Assembly (NCBI GenBank): GCA_902762565.1
Contig: CACWOS010000016.1
Location: forward strand, 1 to 54,013
DNA length: 54,013 bases
Direction: 5' to 3'
From: an uncultured Prevotellaceae bacterium
GTDB lineage: Bacteria > Bacteroidota > Bacteroidia > Bacteroidales > Bacteroidaceae
Both the position numbers and the translations under genes were made by a program. A model generated the notes under the pieces. The model did not search any database. It was not told the DNA's origin and worked only from the letters and a program-made list of their open reading frames with translations. Positions 33,920-42,489 of the stretch are shown one piece after another; position 1 is the stretch's first letter, and each line of letters begins with the position of its first letter.

Positions 33920-34839
33920 TCACAGTCAATTATAACGGTTTAAAAGACACCTGCGAATTGATAGACACATTACCTATAGAAGACGAGTCCGTAGAGGTAA
34001 TCGTGGTAGATAATGCATCCCAAGAAGACGAGGCAACTATCATTGAGCAACTCTATCCAAAAGTAAAGATTGTTCGTTCTAAAGAAAACCTCGGTTTTGC
34101 CGGTGGCAATAACCTTGGCATCCAAGTTGCTCGTGGCAAATACTTTTTTTTCATCAACAACGATACACTTCTCAGACCTCAGACCTCAGACCTCAGACTT
34201 CTCATCAATCGTCTGGAGTCTTCTCCAAAGATTGGTGCGGTATGTCCCAAGATTCGATTTTCATGGGGAGATAACCCTATCCAATTTGCAGGCTATACCC
34301 CACTTTCCCGCGTGACGATGCGTAATCATGCTATTGGATGTGGTGAATCTGATCATGGTCAATATAATACTGCGCACATAACGCCATACGCTCATGGTGC
34401 AGCCATGATGGTTAAACGGGAAGTCATTGATAAGGCAGGGCTCATGCCTGAATGCTACTTCCTATACTACGAAGAGTTAGACTGGTCTATGATGATGCGT
34501 CGTGCAGGCTATGACATTTGGTATGATCCTGCTGTGACTGTTTATCACAAAGAGAGCCAGACCACTGGTCAACAGAGCCCCCTACGCACATATTATATCA
34601 CGCGCAATCGACTATTGTTCGTCAAGCGCAACAACCCAAGCGTCTCTCATTACTTATCCTATCTCTATTTGATTTGCTTAGTAGCTTGCAGAGACATCCT
34701 CAAACATACACTTCAACGCCGCTTCGATTTAGTCAAGTCAGTCAGCAAAGGTATTAGTGATTTTATTAATTCTCAATTCTCAATTCTCAATTCTCAATTT
34801 GATAAGCATGGATTTCTGGACTATATTAACATACACTGA
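33889..34839 (+). CDS. GT2 glycosyltransferase (WbbL-like) with two heptamer tracts
   Basis: A 316-residue GT2 enzyme of the rhamnosyltransferase-like group: SIITVNYNGLKDT, VVDNASQEDE, NLGFAGGNN, INNDTLL (DxD-like), FLYYEELDWSMMMRRAGYDIWYDP and VYHKESQTTG. Residues about 95-104 (LLRPQTSDLR) are encoded by four perfect CTCAGAC units, and the C-terminal [12 protein letters not shown] by four AATTCTC units. Neither tract length is a multiple of three per unit, so slippage would change the frame. Its 3' end overlaps the next GT gene by 32 bp. Confidence 0.88.
   Translation: MVQLDIQISIITVNYNGLKDTCELIDTLPIEDESVEVIVVDNASQEDEATIIEQLYPKVKIVRSKENLGFAGGNNLGIQVARGKYFFFINNDTLLRPQTSDLRLLINRLESSPKIGAVCPKIRFSWGDNPIQFAGYTPLSRVTMRNHAIGCGESDHGQYNTAHITPYAHGAAMMVKREVIDKAGLMPECYFLYYEELDWSMMMRRAGYDIWYDPAVTVYHKESQTTGQQSPLRTYYITRNRLLFVKRNNPSVSHYLSYLYLICLVACRDILKHTLQRRFDLVKSVSKGISDFINSQFSILNSQFDKHGFLDYINIH
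34171..34198. repeat. four perfect CTCAGAC heptamers inside a GT2 gene
   Basis: Units at 34171, 34178, 34185 and 34192, all identical. The tract lies in the coding region just after the INNDT (DxD-like) motif. A change of one unit would shift the frame and truncate the enzyme after about 100 residues. Confidence 0.95.
34768..34799. repeat. four perfect AATTCTC heptamers at a GT-GT junction
   Basis: Units at 34768, 34775, 34782 and 34789, then AATT. The tract is in the last codons of the upstream GT and just before the start codon (34808) of the next. It is the reverse complement family of the tract at 7007-7031. Confidence 0.95.
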
Positions 34840-35974
34840 TTTAATCATATTCATATTAGTAGCATTAACCGTGCTATACTTAGGTATTTTTGCTTTTACC
34901 TCTATGTTTGCACGTCACAATGAAACCCCCAAAGCCAAGAATCAGAATCGTTTCATTATTTTAATTCCATCCCATAAGAGTGGCAAAAGCGTAGAATTGA
35001 CGGTTAACTCCATTTTAGGACAGACCTATCCTCAGCGTTTGTTCGACGTCACGGTCATTGCTGATCATGAGGACGAGATTACCATGTTTCACTTGGCTCA
35101 AATGCCCGTTACTTTACTAACTCCTAACTATGCCAAAAGTTCCAGAACAAAATCTTTGCAATTAGCCATTAACAACTTACCACAGTTTAAAATATATGAC
35201 GCAGTGATTATTCTGGACGCTGGCGATGTGGTAGAACCAGAATTTTTGGAACAGATGAACGATGCTTACGAATCTGCTGGAACCAAAGCCATTCAGGCCC
35301 ATAAAGTTTCATTTAACCGCGACACGGTATCTGCCCGTCTCTCCGCTATTTTTGAAGAAATCAACAATTCCATCTTCCGTCGTGGTCATATCAGTGTTGG
35401 ACTATCTGCTGCTATGGCCAGTTCAGGTATGGTCTTCAATTTTGAATGGTTCAAACAACAGATACTTACCGCAAAAATCAATTGGGCCGATAAAGAATTA
35501 GAAGCTCTGCTTATTCGCCATCATATCTATATTGACTATTTCGACAAAATCGTTGTATATGGCGAAAAGGTTCGTCAAGCTGAGGAGTTTAATCGGCAGC
35601 ATCGTAATTGGATTATAAAACAGTGGCGCGCAGTACTCCGTAATCTTCATTATCTGCCTAAGGCTATCATTCAGAAGCATTATGATTTGATTGATAAGTT
35701 GTTCCAGTGGATGTTATTGCCTCGTATGGTGATGATGGCCATCATTCTTTTCATGTGTATCATCATGCCATTTATCTATTTTACATTAGCCGTCAAGTGG
35801 TGGGCACTTTTTGCTATTGTGCTCTTTATTTTCGCGATGGCAACCCCCAACTACTTAGTAGACGAGAAATGGGATAGTACTTTCTTCAAGATTCCCATTG
35901 TGTTAATGAGTTCCATCCTACATAAATTCAAATTAGGCAGAAAATTCATTGAAGCCGTCAATCTTAAACAATAA
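34808..35974 (+). CDS. membrane GT2 glycosyltransferase, degenerate processive motif
   Basis: A 388-residue membrane GT2 of the cellulose-synthase-like type from ATG 34808; the frame is open to 34757 through the heptamer tract. There is an N-terminal transmembrane helix (about 8-38), a catalytic domain with ILIPSHKSGKSVELTV, ILDAGD (DxD) and INWADKELEALLIR, and C-terminal transmembrane helices (about 305-355). The QxxRW motif of processive enzymes reads QHRNW here. It is a paralogue of the next gene, with which it shares EEINNxIFR and the same layout. Confidence 0.85.
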   Translation: MDFWTILTYTDLIIFILVALTVLYLGIFAFTSMFARHNETPKAKNQNRFIILIPSHKSGKSVELTVNSILGQTYPQRLFDVTVIADHEDEITMFHLAQMPVTLLTPNYAKSSRTKSLQLAINNLPQFKIYDAVIILDAGDVVEPEFLEQMNDAYESAGTKAIQAHKVSFNRDTVSARLSAIFEEINNSIFRRGHISVGLSAAMASSGMVFNFEWFKQQILTAKINWADKELEALLIRHHIYIDYFDKIVVYGEKVRQAEEFNRQHRNWIIKQWRAVLRNLHYLPKAIIQKHYDLIDKLFQWMLLPRMVMMAIILFMCIIMPFIYFTLAVKWWALFAIVLFIFAMATPNYLVDEKWDSTFFKIPIVLMSSILHKFKLGRKFIEAVNLKQ

Positions 35975-35982
35975 CAATCATT

Positions 35983-37191
35983 ATGATTTGGCATTTCATA
36001 CATATCATCGACATACTTGTCTGGCTGTTGTTGGCAGCTTCTACTTTATATATCCTTTTCTTTGCTTTGGTATCTACACTTTGGAAGAAACGCGTCAACG
36101 AATTTACATTGTTCCTAACAGGCAAAAAGTTGGCTATGCGCGAAAAAGAGTATTCCACCTTTTTAGTACTCTACCCTGCCTATAACGAGGATCGCGTCAT
36201 CGTTCCCTCTGTCCGCACATTTTTAGGACAATATTACCCCTACAATGCTTTCCATGTCGCAGTCATTTCCGATCATATGAAGCCCGAAACCAATCAGGCT
36301 CTGAGCGAACTTCCCATCACCCTGTTGCAACCCGTATTTGAAAAAAGCAGCAAGGCCAAAGCTATGCAATATGCCATGGATCAGATTAAGGATGACTTCG
36401 ATTACATCATCATTATGGATGCCGACAATGTCGTCAACTCTGATTTCTTGCAGAAGCTGAACGACTCCTGTGCCCATGGCTATCGAGCCATTCAGTGTCA
36501 CCGTTGTGCCAAGAACAAGGACAATGATATCGCTGTGCTTGACGGTGTCAGTGAAGAAATCAACAACACTATTTTCCGAAAGGCCCATAACCGTATTGGC
36601 TTATCGTCAGCTCTGATTGGCTCTGGCATGTGTTTTGATTTCCATTGGTTCAAGGAGAATGTCTATAAACTCAGCACCGCAGGTGAGGACCGAGAATTGG
36701 AAGCTCTTCTGCTTAAGGACAGGATTTTTATCAAATACGAGCCAAGCATCCATGTTTATGATGAAAAAGTTTCAAATAAGGACAATTTTCAGAAGCAACG
36801 TCTACGTTGGATGACAGTTCAAATACAAAGTCTTTTCAATCTATTACCCTATATTCCACAGGCCATTTTGGCTGCAAATATCGATTATATTGACAAGACT
36901 ATCCAACAGGCATTAATACCACGCTCCATGCTTGTGGTTGGCGCTTTTGGCATGTCCCTTTTGGTGACAGCATTCTCATTGTTGTTTTCTCTCTCATGGT
37001 ATATTATGTGGTGGTGCTTGTTCATCACTATTTGCATTGCCCTATACGTCGCCACACCCAAGCAATTGCGCAGTCATTCCGTATTCGGAAAGTTATTATC
37101 CCTTCCTAAACTTGTTTGGAGAATGATTTTAAATATTCTGAAAATTGATCGTAAGAATACAGAATTCATACATACGACTCATGAGAAATAG
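35983..37191 (+). CDS. membrane GT2 glycosyltransferase with intact QxxRW
   Basis: A 402-residue membrane GT2 with transmembrane helices near both ends. The motifs are VLYPAYNEDRVIVPSV, IIMDADNVV (DxD), GEDRELEALLLK (acceptor/base region) and QRLRW (QxxRW). These are the marks of the cellulose/hyaluronan-synthase-like group. It lies 8 bp after its paralogue; the pair may act together or on successive linkages. The sugar is unknown. Confidence 0.87.
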   Translation: MIWHFIHIIDILVWLLLAASTLYILFFALVSTLWKKRVNEFTLFLTGKKLAMREKEYSTFLVLYPAYNEDRVIVPSVRTFLGQYYPYNAFHVAVISDHMKPETNQALSELPITLLQPVFEKSSKAKAMQYAMDQIKDDFDYIIIMDADNVVNSDFLQKLNDSCAHGYRAIQCHRCAKNKDNDIAVLDGVSEEINNTIFRKAHNRIGLSSALIGSGMCFDFHWFKENVYKLSTAGEDRELEALLLKDRIFIKYEPSIHVYDEKVSNKDNFQKQRLRWMTVQIQSLFNLLPYIPQAILAANIDYIDKTIQQALIPRSMLVVGAFGMSLLVTAFSLLFSLSWYIMWWCLFITICIALYVATPKQLRSHSVFGKLLSLPKLVWRMILNILKIDRKNTEFIHTTHEK

Positions 37192-37195
37192 CATT

Positions 37196-38284
37196 ATGGA
37201 AACCACAACGGACAAGAATACCCAAAAGGAGACATGCAACGATAGTTTCAAGCGTCTGTCATCCTCCGTTGCATGTATGAGATTTCCACTTGCCATAACG
37301 ATTATCTTCTATCATTCTCATACAATTGTTTCGATTCCGAATCATCAGCTATATTTTGAGTGCATATATCCTTTTTCTCTTTGGATAGGAGAAACCGGTG
37401 TCCCAGCATTCTTCTTCATTGCGGGTCTATGGTTCTTTTATAGTTCCAAGACATACGCTGAAAAGATTAGAAGTAGAATCCAGACATTGCTCATCCCCTA
37501 TTTCCTATGGAATACCATTATGCTTTTGGCATTCATTTTTGCCTTTTTCCTCGGTTACGACTTATTGATTAATCAGGTAAAAAGCATAGCAGAATATGGC
37601 CTTCTTGATTATGTCAGAGCATATTGGGACTGTGGCGACTGGGGGTATGGTAATGGCAAACCTGTATATCCTCCAATGTGGTTCGTTCGAAACCTTTTTC
37701 TACTATGTCTTATAAGCCCTATCATCAAGGTAATTATATATTACACCAAATTTAGTCTGCCGTTAGCCGTTTGTCTTTTATGGATACTATATCCTGGGTT
37801 TTGGTTGGCTATTGAATCTGTCATGGCCTTTTGTTTTGGAGCCTACTTTCCTATAACAAACACAAATTTAATGAAAATTATAGATAAACACAAAACCATC
37901 TTTGTAATACTATTCTTCATGTTAGGGATAGCTGATATTCTCACGAACACAATCTACCCCGTCTTTTTTAATTTACAAATTCATCGCCTAGCGATCCTTA
38001 CAAATATCATATGCATTCCCATTATTGGCATTTTTCTTATAAGACATCACCTATTTAGGAAGTCATTATCTAATATGGCATTCTTTATCTATTGTATACA
38101 CCTGCCTATTGTTGCATTATTCCGCAAACCTGTCCTCCTGCATTCAGGATTTTCAGACTTAACCCATATATGCTTGTACTTCATAAGTGTCATAGCCGTT
38201 ACCCTCATCACCATCTGTATCTACAACATGGCCAAAAGGACATGGCCTTACTTCTTAAAAATTGCCACAGGCAATAGAGATTAA
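37196..38284 (+). CDS. membrane O-acyltransferase (acyltransferase-3 family)
   Basis: A 362-residue integral membrane protein of the acyltransferase-3 family, from ATG 37196 just after the previous stop (ATG 37181 is also in frame). There are about ten hydrophobic segments; the family His is in AITIIFYHSHT, and GETGVPAFFFIAGLWFF and RIQTLLIPYFLWN are typical. Such proteins carry acetyl groups across the membrane to modify exported sugars. The following gene, an SGNH hydrolase with a membrane anchor, could be its periplasmic partner. Confidence 0.88.
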   Translation: METTTDKNTQKETCNDSFKRLSSSVACMRFPLAITIIFYHSHTIVSIPNHQLYFECIYPFSLWIGETGVPAFFFIAGLWFFYSSKTYAEKIRSRIQTLLIPYFLWNTIMLLAFIFAFFLGYDLLINQVKSIAEYGLLDYVRAYWDCGDWGYGNGKPVYPPMWFVRNLFLLCLISPIIKVIIYYTKFSLPLAVCLLWILYPGFWLAIESVMAFCFGAYFPITNTNLMKIIDKHKTIFVILFFMLGIADILTNTIYPVFFNLQIHRLAILTNIICIPIIGIFLIRHHLFRKSLSNMAFFIYCIHLPIVALFRKPVLLHSGFSDLTHICLYFISVIAVTLITICIYNMAKRTWPYFLKIATGNRD

Positions 38285-38292
38285 GACAAAAT

Positions 38293-39105
38293 ATGAAGAA
38301 GCATTGGAAATGGATTATCACAATAATTGGTATACTTGTACCTATTGTATGGATTACTATTACAGTCCATAAATATTTCTCCATATCCAAAGGAATCCAT
38401 ACCTATAAGATAAAACATTACCAAAGCGATACTCTCAGAATTGCCTTTATAGGAGACAGTTGGGCTTATTATCATCACCAGCATCCATGCACTATCGAAT
38501 CAAACTTATCTTCTAACCTTCAACGACCTGTTAAAGTGATGTCTGCAGGAATACTTGGTGCAACGAGTAAAAAAATATGTACCGCTATCTCCACAACTAA
38601 TTCTATACATAAAACTCTCAAAGATGGAGTTCCTGACTATTGTATAGTTTCTGCAGGAATCAATGACGCAAATTTAAAAATTGGACAAAATTTCTATCAA
38701 CACCACATCCATCTTATTATTGATTTCCTTCTTCAGAATCATATTGTTCCAGTTATTTTAGAAATACCAGATTATGACATTGAATATGTATATAACAAAT
38801 CGTCGTTCAAGCAAAAACTTCTCAGAAGATTTTCTATGTTAGTCACCGGCAGTAGTTTAGATTGTCGGAAGGAATACCGACAAGCTCTTCAGTCAATGCT
38901 TGAGCTAAACGGTTACAAAGAGAAAGTTATAGTTATCGAAGAAAAGAAATGGAACCCTACAGGTTTTAAAGATTCACGCCAACTCTATCAAGAAGATGGG
39001 ATACATCTGAACCATAAGGGCTATAAAATCTTAGATTATTATATAATACAAGCCATCTCAAAAGATTACTTTGCGAAAAATGGTATGAATGTGGATCAAA
39101 AATAA
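38293..39105 (+). CDS. membrane-anchored SGNH/GDSL hydrolase
   Basis: A 270-residue protein with an N-terminal transmembrane helix (about 6-27) and an SGNH domain: block I FIGDSWAYY (nucleophile Ser), block II around SAGILGATS, block III SAGINDAN and block V EDGIHLNHKG (catalytic Asp and His). Esterases and acetyl-transferases of surface glycans use this fold. The gene sits 8 bp after the acyltransferase-3 gene, so the pair resembles a split form of acyltransferase-3-SGNH fusions such as OafA or OatA. Confidence 0.85.
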   Translation: MKKHWKWIITIIGILVPIVWITITVHKYFSISKGIHTYKIKHYQSDTLRIAFIGDSWAYYHHQHPCTIESNLSSNLQRPVKVMSAGILGATSKKICTAISTTNSIHKTLKDGVPDYCIVSAGINDANLKIGQNFYQHHIHLIIDFLLQNHIVPVILEIPDYDIEYVYNKSSFKQKLLRRFSMLVTGSSLDCRKEYRQALQSMLELNGYKEKVIVIEEKKWNPTGFKDSRQLYQEDGIHLNHKGYKILDYYIIQAISKDYFAKNGMNVDQK

Positions 39106-39114
39106 GTTTTTTCT

Positions 39115-39144
39115 TTTGTTTCACATTTTTTTTTTGTACTTTTG
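39115..39144 (+). promoter_or_regulatory. internal promoter before the flippase gene
   Basis: TTTG at 39115-39118, 18-bp spacer, TACTTTTG at 39137-39144; the flippase start is 27 bp on. Confidence 0.7.
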
Positions 39145-39171
39145 CAGAAAGAATAACCGAAAGACCAGTTC

Positions 39172-40704
39172 ATGGGAGGACGAGTTCATAAAAGCATACT
39201 CAATGCAGAAGTAAATCTAATTTTTTACTTCCTATCACTTTTTTTGACCTTCTTCTCGCGTAAAATTTTTCTTAACAATTTAGGAGCTGAATTTATTGGA
39301 CTTACGGGAACACTAAACAATATCCTTGGCTATCTCAATCTGTCAGAGTTAGGTATTTCAGCCTGTATCGGTTATTTTCTTTTTAAACCTATACAATGTA
39401 ACAATCGACAAGAGATTCAGGACATTCTTTCTGTTTTAGGCTATTTATACAATTGGATTGGCTGCATTATCTTTACAGGAGCCTTTATCATCAGTTTGTT
39501 TTTCCCACTTATATTCTCAAATGCAGCACTTGAGCTTGACATCATCTATTTTGCCTTTTATTCATTTCTAGGCTCATCGCTCATTGGCTACTTTATTAAT
39601 TATCGTCAAATACTTCTTGGTGCCGACCAAAAGAACTATTTAGTAGCCATATATTATCAATCTGCAAGACTCGTCAAACTGATTCTCCAGATTTATCTTG
39701 CATACAACTACAAGAACTTGTATGTATGGGTAGCCATTGAGTTCCTTTTCGGCATTATAGGTTGCATTATTCTCAATTGGAAAATAAATAAAGAATATCC
39801 GTGGTTAAAAGTCGACAAATCACGAGGAAGGCTCTTACTCAAGCATTATCCCGAAATCATCACTAAAACGAAACAGGTCTTTATTCATAAAATTAAGGAT
39901 TTTGTATTGGTCAAAAGTGATGAATTATTCATTTTCCTCTTTGTGTCATTAAAAATGGTTGCATACTATGGCAACTACATGATTATTATTTCAAAACTAA
40001 TATCTATGTTCTCTGCTGTCACTGGCAGCGTGGGTGCCAGTGTAGGGAACCTTGTTGCTGAGGGGAACAAAGAGCACATGCTAAAGGTCTTTTGGGAATA
40101 TACTACCATCCAACATACCATTGCAGCGACATTGACATTCTCGCTCTATGCTTTTTTGGAGCCTTTTGTTTCACATTGGTTAGGCTTCGATTACATCATG
40201 GACAACCACATTCTCATTCTCTTGGTTGCCTATATTTACATTACCAATTCCCGCAATTCCGTCGATTCTTTTAATTATGCCCATGGACTATATGCTGATG
40301 TCTGGTCAGCTTGGGCCGAACTTATCATCAATGTTGGCGTTACCATCATTTGCGGTCTTCAATGGGGCATTATTGGTATTTTATTAGGCAAGTTAGCAAG
40401 TCTAATTCCCATTGTGGTTTTTTGGAAGCCCTACTACCTATTTACTTCCGGTTTCAAAAAATCGGTACGTTTTTATTGGCAAAACGTTATACGCAACTAT
40501 GTCATTTCAGCCTTTGCTATAGGGTCTTCTCTCTATTTAATCCAATTAGTTCCCATCAGTCCCTATCGTACCATATGGGACTGGATGACTTATAGTGCTG
40601 TTGGCATGATTATTTTCCTTACAATCGATTTGTCAGCAACCTTACTTTTTGCCAAAGGCGCTAAAGACTGTTTCAACCGAATTAAAAACATGAGAAAACG
40701 ATGA
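39172..40704 (+). CDS. polysaccharide repeat-unit flippase (Wzx/MATE-like)
   Basis: A 510-residue integral membrane protein of the oligosaccharide flippase (PST/MOP) superfamily with 12-14 hydrophobic segments. It begins KSILNAEVNLIFYFLSLFLTFFSRKIFL and contains TGTLNNILGYLNLSELGI, typical of this family in capsule loci. It moves lipid-linked repeat units to the periplasmic face. It has its own promoter and overlaps the following GT2 by 4 bp. Confidence 0.9.
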   Translation: MGGRVHKSILNAEVNLIFYFLSLFLTFFSRKIFLNNLGAEFIGLTGTLNNILGYLNLSELGISACIGYFLFKPIQCNNRQEIQDILSVLGYLYNWIGCIIFTGAFIISLFFPLIFSNAALELDIIYFAFYSFLGSSLIGYFINYRQILLGADQKNYLVAIYYQSARLVKLILQIYLAYNYKNLYVWVAIEFLFGIIGCIILNWKINKEYPWLKVDKSRGRLLLKHYPEIITKTKQVFIHKIKDFVLVKSDELFIFLFVSLKMVAYYGNYMIIISKLISMFSAVTGSVGASVGNLVAEGNKEHMLKVFWEYTTIQHTIAATLTFSLYAFLEPFVSHWLGFDYIMDNHILILLVAYIYITNSRNSVDSFNYAHGLYADVWSAWAELIINVGVTIICGLQWGIIGILLGKLASLIPIVVFWKPYYLFTSGFKKSVRFYWQNVIRNYVISAFAIGSSLYLIQLVPISPYRTIWDWMTYSAVGMIIFLTIDLSATLLFAKGAKDCFNRIKNMRKR

Positions 40705-41504
40705 AATATTCTATCATAACTGTCAACTACAACAACAAGGACGGACTTCGCAAGACCATTGAGAGTGTGATTCATCAGAGCTTCCATGACTATGAGTACA
40801 TTGTCATTGACGGAGGTTCTACCGATGGTAGTGCTGATGTCTTAAAGGAATACGACACTCAGATTGACTATTGGGTATCAGAGCCTGACAAGGGAATTTA
40901 CAATGCGATGAACAAAGGTATTGTCCAAGCAAAAGGTGAATACTTGAACTTTATGAATTCTGGAGATTGTTTCTATGCTCCAGATATTTTGGAGAAAGTA
41001 TCAAATTATAAATATGACGCTGATTTTATTGTTGGTCGTGACTACCATTATAATGAAGAAAAGCAATTGGGGCATGCCTCTATCCAGCCGCCAAGGATAA
41101 CTATGATTCATTTCTTTGTAGCGACACTGGACCATCAAAGCAGTTTTATCAAACGTGAGCTCTTTGAAAAATCACCTTACGATGAGAGCCACAGACTGGT
41201 CAGTGACTGGATTTTTTACGTAGAAAAGATTGTTGGTGAAGGGAAACGAGTCAAATTCATTCCTGACATAGTTTGCCGCAGAGAAGAAGGAGGACTGTCA
41301 GAACAACAGCACGAAATGAACAGAAAAGAAATCAACGATTATCTCCATCATTTTTTACCATATGGAGTTTACAACGATTATTCTACGCTATCTAATTTAG
41401 ATCGCACTAGTCTATATAGACTGTTTGATATCTGTGAAATACCTCGTAAACGCAATCTATTGAAGTTGGCAATCAAACTAATCGCAAGAGTTTTCAACGA
41501 CTAA
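40701..41504 (+). CDS. GT2 glycosyltransferase (WcaA-like)
   Basis: A 267-residue soluble GT2 enzyme: SIITVNYNNKDGLRKTIESV, VIDGGSTDGS, SEPDKGIYNAMNKGI and FMNSGD in the DxD position. These marks belong to the WcaA/colanic-acid-like group. Its ATG overlaps the flippase stop (ATGA), and its stop overlaps the end of the convergent acyltransferase gene. Confidence 0.9.
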   Translation: MKYSIITVNYNNKDGLRKTIESVIHQSFHDYEYIVIDGGSTDGSADVLKEYDTQIDYWVSEPDKGIYNAMNKGIVQAKGEYLNFMNSGDCFYAPDILEKVSNYKYDADFIVGRDYHYNEEKQLGHASIQPPRITMIHFFVATLDHQSSFIKRELFEKSPYDESHRLVSDWIFYVEKIVGEGKRVKFIPDIVCRREEGGLSEQQHEMNRKEINDYLHHFLPYGVYNDYSTLSNLDRTSLYRLFDICEIPRKRNLLKLAIKLIARVFND

Positions 41505-42484
41505 TTATAACGATAAGAAACACCTGTTAAAAGGCATAATATCTTATTTCTTTCAATTCCCTTTTGAAAAAAGTACATCATCAGCATCATTAATAACGAG
41601 ACACTACCAGCGACAAGGTCTAAGACTTCAGGTCTTGTAATATACCCTATTCGCCAAACCAGTCTATCCAATAATGCATTTAGCACAAAGGACATAGTAT
41701 AAAACACCAATGTGTATTGCCCATATTTAGCAACTTTCTTTATCCACCTTCCATTAACTCTTTCAACAATTATACGCATCAAACCAATTAATGCTATTCC
41801 TCCAATAGCACCTATCAAAAAACGAAAAACTAGACTGAATAAAGAATCCAAAGTAATATTACAAATGAAAAAAGGAGAATTGTATATTGAATAACGAACA
41901 TCCCAAAAATAATACATCAAACAATAAGCTAAAAACAAGAAAACAACCAATACTGTATTTATTTGAGAAATAAACCTTCTGAGATAGTATCCAGTAAAAA
42001 GATAAGGAATCATGAAGCAGCTCCTCTCTAAAAACGTAAGCGGGATTATCGTTAAAACGATTAAGGATGCAAAACACAAAGGAACATCAAAAATTATCAA
42101 TTTAGACAAGAGCTTAATCGTCACAAAACAGATAAACATTGCGGACAAGAACCAATATGCGTCCCAATAACAAACATATCTCGGATGCATTACAATATAA
42201 AGGACAATATACCATGTAGTCATTGGAACTATAAGCCGGACAAATTTATTTGTAACAAAATCTACTACTGGAGTTGCTCTTATCTTAGACAAGTTCATTA
42301 CAAAACCACTAGCAATCATAAAAAGCGGCATATTAAAAGAGATAAACAAATCCTTGCTAAGAACCATCTCTGGATAAAGATTTCCACTAAGTTTTTGAGC
42401 ACAATGAGCCATCGTTACCAAGAACATTGCAAAAATCTTGCAAAGATCTATATATTCCAAACGCAACTGCGAAGTATTATCCAT
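41501..42484 (-). CDS. membrane O-acyltransferase (acyltransferase-3 family)
   Basis: A 327-residue protein with about ten transmembrane segments. The N-terminal YIDLCKIFAMFLVTMAHCAQ carries the family His, and FNMPLFMIASGFVM and FVRLIVPMTTWYIVLY follow. It is read on the minus strand from the same promoter as the upstream acyltransferase (5-bp gap) and is very AT-rich. It would add acyl groups, probably acetyl, to the polysaccharide. Confidence 0.87.
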   Translation of the reverse strand: MDNTSQLRLEYIDLCKIFAMFLVTMAHCAQKLSGNLYPEMVLSKDLFISFNMPLFMIASGFVMNLSKIRATPVVDFVTNKFVRLIVPMTTWYIVLYIVMHPRYVCYWDAYWFLSAMFICFVTIKLLSKLIIFDVPLCFASLIVLTIIPLTFLERSCFMIPYLFTGYYLRRFISQINTVLVVFLFLAYCLMYYFWDVRYSIYNSPFFICNITLDSLFSLVFRFLIGAIGGIALIGLMRIIVERVNGRWIKKVAKYGQYTLVFYTMSFVLNALLDRLVWRIGYITRPEVLDLVAGSVSLLMMLMMYFFQKGIERNKILCLLTGVSYRYN

Positions 42485-42489
42485 AAAAA

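Noticed and set aside
37145-37195. Earlier start for the acyltransferase
   Set aside because: It would overlap the preceding glycosyltransferase; the ATG right after its stop gives a normal N-terminus.
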